A stretch of 64,000 nt of DNA from Leptobrachium leishanense (taxonomy: Eukaryota; Chordata; Amphibia; Anura; Megophryidae), in assembly GCA_009667805.1 (NCBI GenBank), contig CM019070.1, positions 52,934,451 through 52,998,450 on the forward strand. Reading direction: 5' to 3'. Of this stretch, positions 59,725 through 64,000 are shown piece after piece. A model generated the notes under the pieces. It searched no databases. It had not been told where the DNA came from and was given only the letters and a program-made list of their open reading frames with translations. The first letter of the stretch is position 1. Each line of letters begins with the position of its first letter. Both the position numbers and the translations under genes were made by a program.

Positions 59725-61013
59725 TCCCTTCACTGCTGAGGCATTTCACCGCTGTGTGCTGAGCTCATTTTTACCGCTGTCGCTCATCATGTTTAACCAC
59801 TTCCATGCGGAGGACGCGCTCAGCGCTCCCGCTGTGCGGAGGACGCGCTCAGCGCGTCCTCCCTTTGGGGTCAGCGTTCGGCCGGGTTCCGGCCGATCGC
59901 TGGCCCCTCCGGTGCGGGCTGACATCCTCGATGTCAGCCCAGCATCCGGAACCGCCGCCGATGAAATTAGGTGTCATCGCGGCAGCGCGATGACACCTAA
60001 TTCAGGCGCCCCCCCCCCCCCGCATGTGCGGAGGAGGCGCCTGAAAGGGAGGGGGGGGGGAACCTCTCTCCCTCCCAAACGGCGGCGTTGCGGGGGTTAA
60101 CCCAGGCACCATTTGGAAGGGCACAGCCTGCCCTTCCAAATGGTGCCTGGCATTAACCCCTGGGGAGCTGGATCGCGAATCGGCGCTGAAAAGCGCCGGT
60201 TCGTGATCCTTTCCCGGAGCTGGCCGACATCTTGGATGTCGGCCAAGCCTCCGGGAACTCCCCCTGAGGACTGGCGTCATCGTGCAAAGCACGATGACGC
60301 CAGTCCTAGAGTTAACCCCTAACTGCCACCAACGGTGGAGATAGGGAGTTCCAATGAACTCCCTATCTCCCGATCCGTGGCAGCTAGGGGTTAAAGTTTG
60401 GTATGGTTGGATCGGCCAGAGCATGGCCGTTCCAACGATACCAAACACTACAGTGAAAAACTTTTTTTTAAAAAAAATAAAAATTAAAAATAAAAATATT
60501 TAAAAAAAAATTATAAAAAAAAACAAACATTTTTTTTTTCTTTTTTTGGGTTCGTTAATGCAGCAATATTGTTCCCATTTCAATTATAATGTGAACAATG
60601 ATGCTGCACTAACGATTTTTGTATGCGGTGCGTTTGTTAAAAATCGTGTAATTTTCCCCAAAAAACAAAAATGTAACGAGACCCCATCTCTATTTTTTTT
60701 AACAAGCGCACCCCATACAAAATATAACCGCAATTGCTCGCATGTTAAAATGTGAAAAAAAACACTTTACACGTTGTAAATTATTGAAAATACATATTTT
60801 ATTGCATTTTTTGTTATAATATACAGACACGACATAACGTATACATATAATAATGACATATTATGAATCTACCGAGTCTGACGGAAAGAACGATATATAA
60901 TATGTCTGGGTCATATACTAAAATAAGCCTTCAAAACACGTTTAAACATGATGAGCAAAACCGGTAAAAATGACCTCAGCACAGAGGTGTGAAAAGCCTC
61001 AGCAGCGAAAGGG
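59725..61013. mobile_element. Long TTAA-flanked element X (1289 bp)
   Basis: Ends TCCCTTCACTGCTGAGG and CCTCAGCAGCGAAAGGG, TTAA at 59721-59724 and 61014-61017. The interior has several hairpins, e.g. GGCACCATTTGGAAGGGCAC against its complement at 60131-60148, and TCATCGTGCAAAGCACGATG. No transposase. Confidence 0.85.
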
Positions 61014-61046
61014 TTAAACGCGATTTGAAGCCACATTTTAATAAAT

Positions 61047-62141
61047 GACCCAGACATTATATATCGTTCTCTCCGGCACACTCCGCAGATTCATAATATA
61101 TCATTTTTATATGTATACGTCATGTCCTGTCTGTATAGAACAACAAAAAATACAATAAAAATTGAATTTTTAATCATCTGCAGTGTGTAAAGTGTTTTTT
61201 TTTCACATTTTATCACATGAGCGTTTGCGGTTATGTTTTCTATGGGGTGCGCTTGTACAAAAATTTGAAATGGGGACTTGTTACATTTTGTGGGGAGAAT
61301 TACGTGATTTTTAGCAAACGCACCCCATAGAAAAAAATCATTAGTGCAGCATCATTGTTCACATTATAATTGAAATGTGAACAATATTGCTGCATTAATA
61401 AAAACACACAAAAAAAACCATGTTTTTTTTTTATTTATTTTTTAAATTTATTATTTTTATTATAATTTTTTTTACTTTGTACCTAGTCATGTTGGGTATC
61501 ATTCGAAAGGCCATGCTCAGGTGCCACGGTTCTGGAGATATCGGGGTTCACAAAAACCCCCTATCTCCACCAGGGGATTTCCTTGGGAAATCCCCAGGCA
61601 GCTAGGGGTTCCCCGGCTATCTGACGTCATCACGCTATGCATGATGACAGCAGGCAGCGAGGGGAGACCCGGGGGTGGAGCCACCATCCAAGATGGCGGC
61701 CCCCACCGGAGCTAGGCTGCACTTCAGCGCCGCAAGGCACTGAAGTGCAACCCGGCGCTTGAGGGGTTAAAGCCAGGCACCGCTTAAAAGGGGAGACTCT
61801 CCCCTTTTAAGCGGTGCCTCGCTTTTGGCGCTGCTCCTTTCCGAACGGGAGGGAGAGGGATCCGAACAGATCCCCCCCTCCCTTCCAGGCTATCTCCCGG
61901 CATTGCGGGGGGGGGGGGGGTGTCGCCTGGAAATGACATTGCGCTTGGCGCGATGACGTCATTTACGCCGGGAGGAGCTTGACTTCAGCGTCCTCAGAAG
62001 TCAGAACGCCGCGGAACCCCAGACAGAGAGGTGAGTATCTCCACCGGGGGTCCCGCACAGCTGATGACGTGTGGGGCACGTCCTCAGCATGTAACGTGCA
62101 TCAATGAGGACGTGCCCCACACGTCTTCAGCAGTGAAAGGG
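61047..62141. mobile_element. Long TTAA element Y, opposite orientation to X, one end missing
   Basis: The right end CTTCAGCAGTGAAAGGG stands before TTAA (62142-62145). 61047-61410 is the inverted counterpart of about 60555-60910 in X. The left end breaks off at AATGACCCAGACATT and lacks its inverted terminus. Confidence 0.8.
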
Positions 62142-62804
62142 TTAAGAGCCGCAACTACCTTACGTTAAGTTTTTGGGCCTGTGAGTCAAACTGCGCATAT
62201 ATGCTGCATCAATAATAAATGCAAACACAACTTCTCAATTTTATTGTTTGGTATGTGTAGAATGTGTAACTATACTTTGCTGCGTATTTGGTTTCGGCCA
62301 GGTTGATAGTTGCTAAAATTATGCGCGCAAAGGCTGTGCGTTACAAACTGCGCATAGATTGTAATACCATCCGCATACCAGCGCACAAACGCATTTGCGC
62401 TCACAATGTTAAGTATAGGACGCGGACGTACAGTAAACTCGCGCAGCGTTCATGCAGGTTCACCCGCGGTAGACGTATACGCGCGTTTGTTGCGCTGACA
62501 TTGTAATACGACGTTCAGCGCAAAGGGTTTTGCCCCTCGTGTTAATGCGTTTTTGCGCCGGCGTATGCGCGAAGATTGTAATAGGGCCCTTTATCCACAG
62601 GCAACATCTGAGCTTTATTAAACCTTTCAATTGCAAAGAAAGTTCTATTGAAATATTTACTGTAGTAAACTTAGAATAACATGAGAAGTGGTGGCAAAAT
62701 TAATCAAAATGTGGGAAAACCCAATGCATAGCGGTACTTTACACCGCTTTTTCTAACTAGGCTTCATTTGTATGGTGTATAAGATAGAAGCAGCTTCAGA
62801 ACCC

Positions 62805-62842
62805 TCAATGTATCCTTCCTGGTAGAATACTTTATAAATAAA
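62805..62842 (+). mobile_element. Short SINE/L2 tail remnant
   Basis: TCAATGTATCCTTCCTGGTA followed by GAATACTTTATAAATAAA. Confidence 0.65.
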
Positions 62843-63240
62843 CCCAACTGCAGCCCCCACCCCCCCCCCCACACTTTTTTTCTCTTCCTTTCAAACCAGA
62901 TATCAATAGCACAGTTACAGGGTGTCAAATCTGAAAGACAACTAAGTCTAATTCCGTGTTTATAAAGATCACTAAAAAACGTATTCAAGGAATTAGTATC
63001 TCCTCCTTATGCAACTATGCTTAAACAGATTTGTGTATTTTCCACAAAGGATTTCTATCATCCACCTGTGTAAATCCTGTGCCGTGCTTTCAGATCAATG
63101 TGAACTGCAAATAGCATATTTGAGCAATAGTGGCTTTTGTGCTGGAACCCACCAAAACAACAACACACAGTACTTTTCAGCTGTTATACTTTGTTATAAA
63201 TTTTGGTTGGCTTGGCTATTCCTAGGATCTCCATAAATTA

Positions 63241-63690
63241 AAGGGTAATTAATAATAATCTACAAAGCTCTCACTAACTAACTCAGCTCCCCACTACCTG
63301 ACCTGTTCTCATTAATCACCAAATACACCCCAGCCCACTCCCTATGATCAAACCGTGACCTGCGCCTAGCTTCTTCCCATGATAGACTGCAAGATTTCTC
63401 AAGCGCAGCCCCCATCCTGTCAGACTTTCCCCTTCTTTCAAATGCTCCCATAAGGCATTCCTATTTAGGGAAGCCTACCACCCAACTCACCTTGCAGCCC
63501 TCTCCTGTTTCCACCCCCAACCCTTCTAGATTGTGAGTTCCCACGGGAATAGGGCCCTCGTTTCCTACTGTACTGGTTTGTCAAAATGTTATTCAAGGTA
63601 TTGTAACCCGGTCTATATTGCGCCCATTGTACAGCGCTACGGAATATGCTGGAGCTTCATAAATAAATAATCTAAGACACGCTGTGCCTG
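63241..63690 (+). mobile_element. LINE 3' remnant with 'GTACAGCGCTACGGAAT' end
   Basis: Decayed C-terminal coding with stops, then TAGATTGTGAGTTCCC...TTGTACAGCGCTACGGAATA...CATAAATAAATAA. The end motif resembles the tail of the composite SINE at 13430-13560. Confidence 0.65.
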
Positions 63691-63975
63691 GGGAATTATC
63701 CTCTGTATCTGAGTAGGCTCAACAAAGGCAAAAAGAAACCATCAGAATTTCTGCAGCGCTCGTGGAGGAAGCTTGACTGGCATGGTGTTTCTGGGTTATC
63801 CTTTTGGGTGGGATCAGTCTCCTACACACAAAGTACAGTTTTTAAATTGCAATGGCATTTTGGAGTTGAAACCTCTTTGATTTCCTCTAGGCTGTAGTTG
63901 TATGGTCTCCGAGGTCATCCAAATTTTGACCTATAGTTATGGAATCTGTGCAAACGTTCCTGCATTTTAGTCCTC

Positions 63976-64000
63976 TAGACCAGTGGTCCCCAATTTTGGT
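63976..64000. repeat. Start of an interspersed repeat cut by the window edge
   Basis: CTAGACCAGTGGTCCCCAAT resembles the opening of the CTCAAACTCTGGTCCCC-type repeats (e.g. 11874). Confidence 0.4.

Larger units (their letters stand above)
59489..62589. mobile_element. Outer DNA element 'GGGCCCTATTACAA', filled with nested TTAA elements
   Basis: Left end GGGCCCTATTACAAATCTTT and right end AAGATTGTAATAGGGCCC are inverted, with TTT on both sides as a possible duplication. The own sequence is very rich in CG/GCGC words (59489-59720 and 62146-62589). The middle is taken up by two TTAA elements in opposite orientation. Confidence 0.75.

Noticed and set aside
59540..60100. + strand frame of 186 codons
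   Set aside because: Spans the junction of the outer element and TTAA element X; Arg/Pro-rich translation of GC-rich hairpin DNA with no family similarity.
63713..63818. Possible upstream BTBD8 exon on the - strand (acceptor TGTGTAG, ETDPTQKDNPETPCQSSFLH)
   Set aside because: No usable donor in phase, and no match to the human residues expected before the 59252-59389 exon; repeat-like surroundings.

Overview
This is a piece of a vertebrate nuclear genome, most probably an anuran amphibian. The split genes have GT-AG exons, the introns are large, and the space is dominated by Tc1/mariner, CR1 and L2 LINEs, tRNA-derived SINEs and many short inverted-repeat (MITE-type) DNA transposons. The species is an inference; no bacterial or plasmid features are present.

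Three real protein genes can be rebuilt exon by exon, with splice phases that agree at every join. On the + strand, the last ten coding exons of GLMN (glomulin, an inhibitor of cullin-RING ligases) run from 3532 to the stop at 20558. On the - strand, four coding exons of SPO16 (C1orf146, a meiotic crossover factor) run from 31223 down to the stop at 23037. Also on the - strand, the last eight coding exons of BTBD8 (long form, including the KIAA1107/APache part involved in clathrin endocytosis) run from 59389 down to the stop at 34020. The order GLMN > < SPO16 < BTBD8 is the mammalian order (human 1p22) seen in mirror image, which supports all three calls. GLMN and SPO16 converge tail to tail. 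SPO16 lies downstream of BTBD8 on the same strand. The 5' exons of GLMN and BTBD8 lie outside the window, and the first SPO16 exon was not found.

Layout: 1-1958 is a 27-bp minisatellite with three variant zones. 2.0-20.6 kb is GLMN with intronic repeats: a dead Tc1 element, solo LTR copies, SINEs and MITEs. 20.6-34 kb is the convergent intergenic zone plus SPO16. 34-59.4 kb is BTBD8, whose largest visible intron gap (37.8-44.6 kb) holds a nearly complete CR1 LINE. 59.5-62.6 kb is a nested, palindromic stack of DNA transposons. 62.6-64 kb is LINE remnants.

The most informative non-gene material is a set of nested insertions that can be read from within the window, because an uninterrupted copy of the host repeat is also present. 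There are also several tRNA-headed SINEs whose 3' tail matches that of an L2-type LINE. I found no convincing undescribed gene system. One exon-like open frame (11229-11378) remains unexplained.
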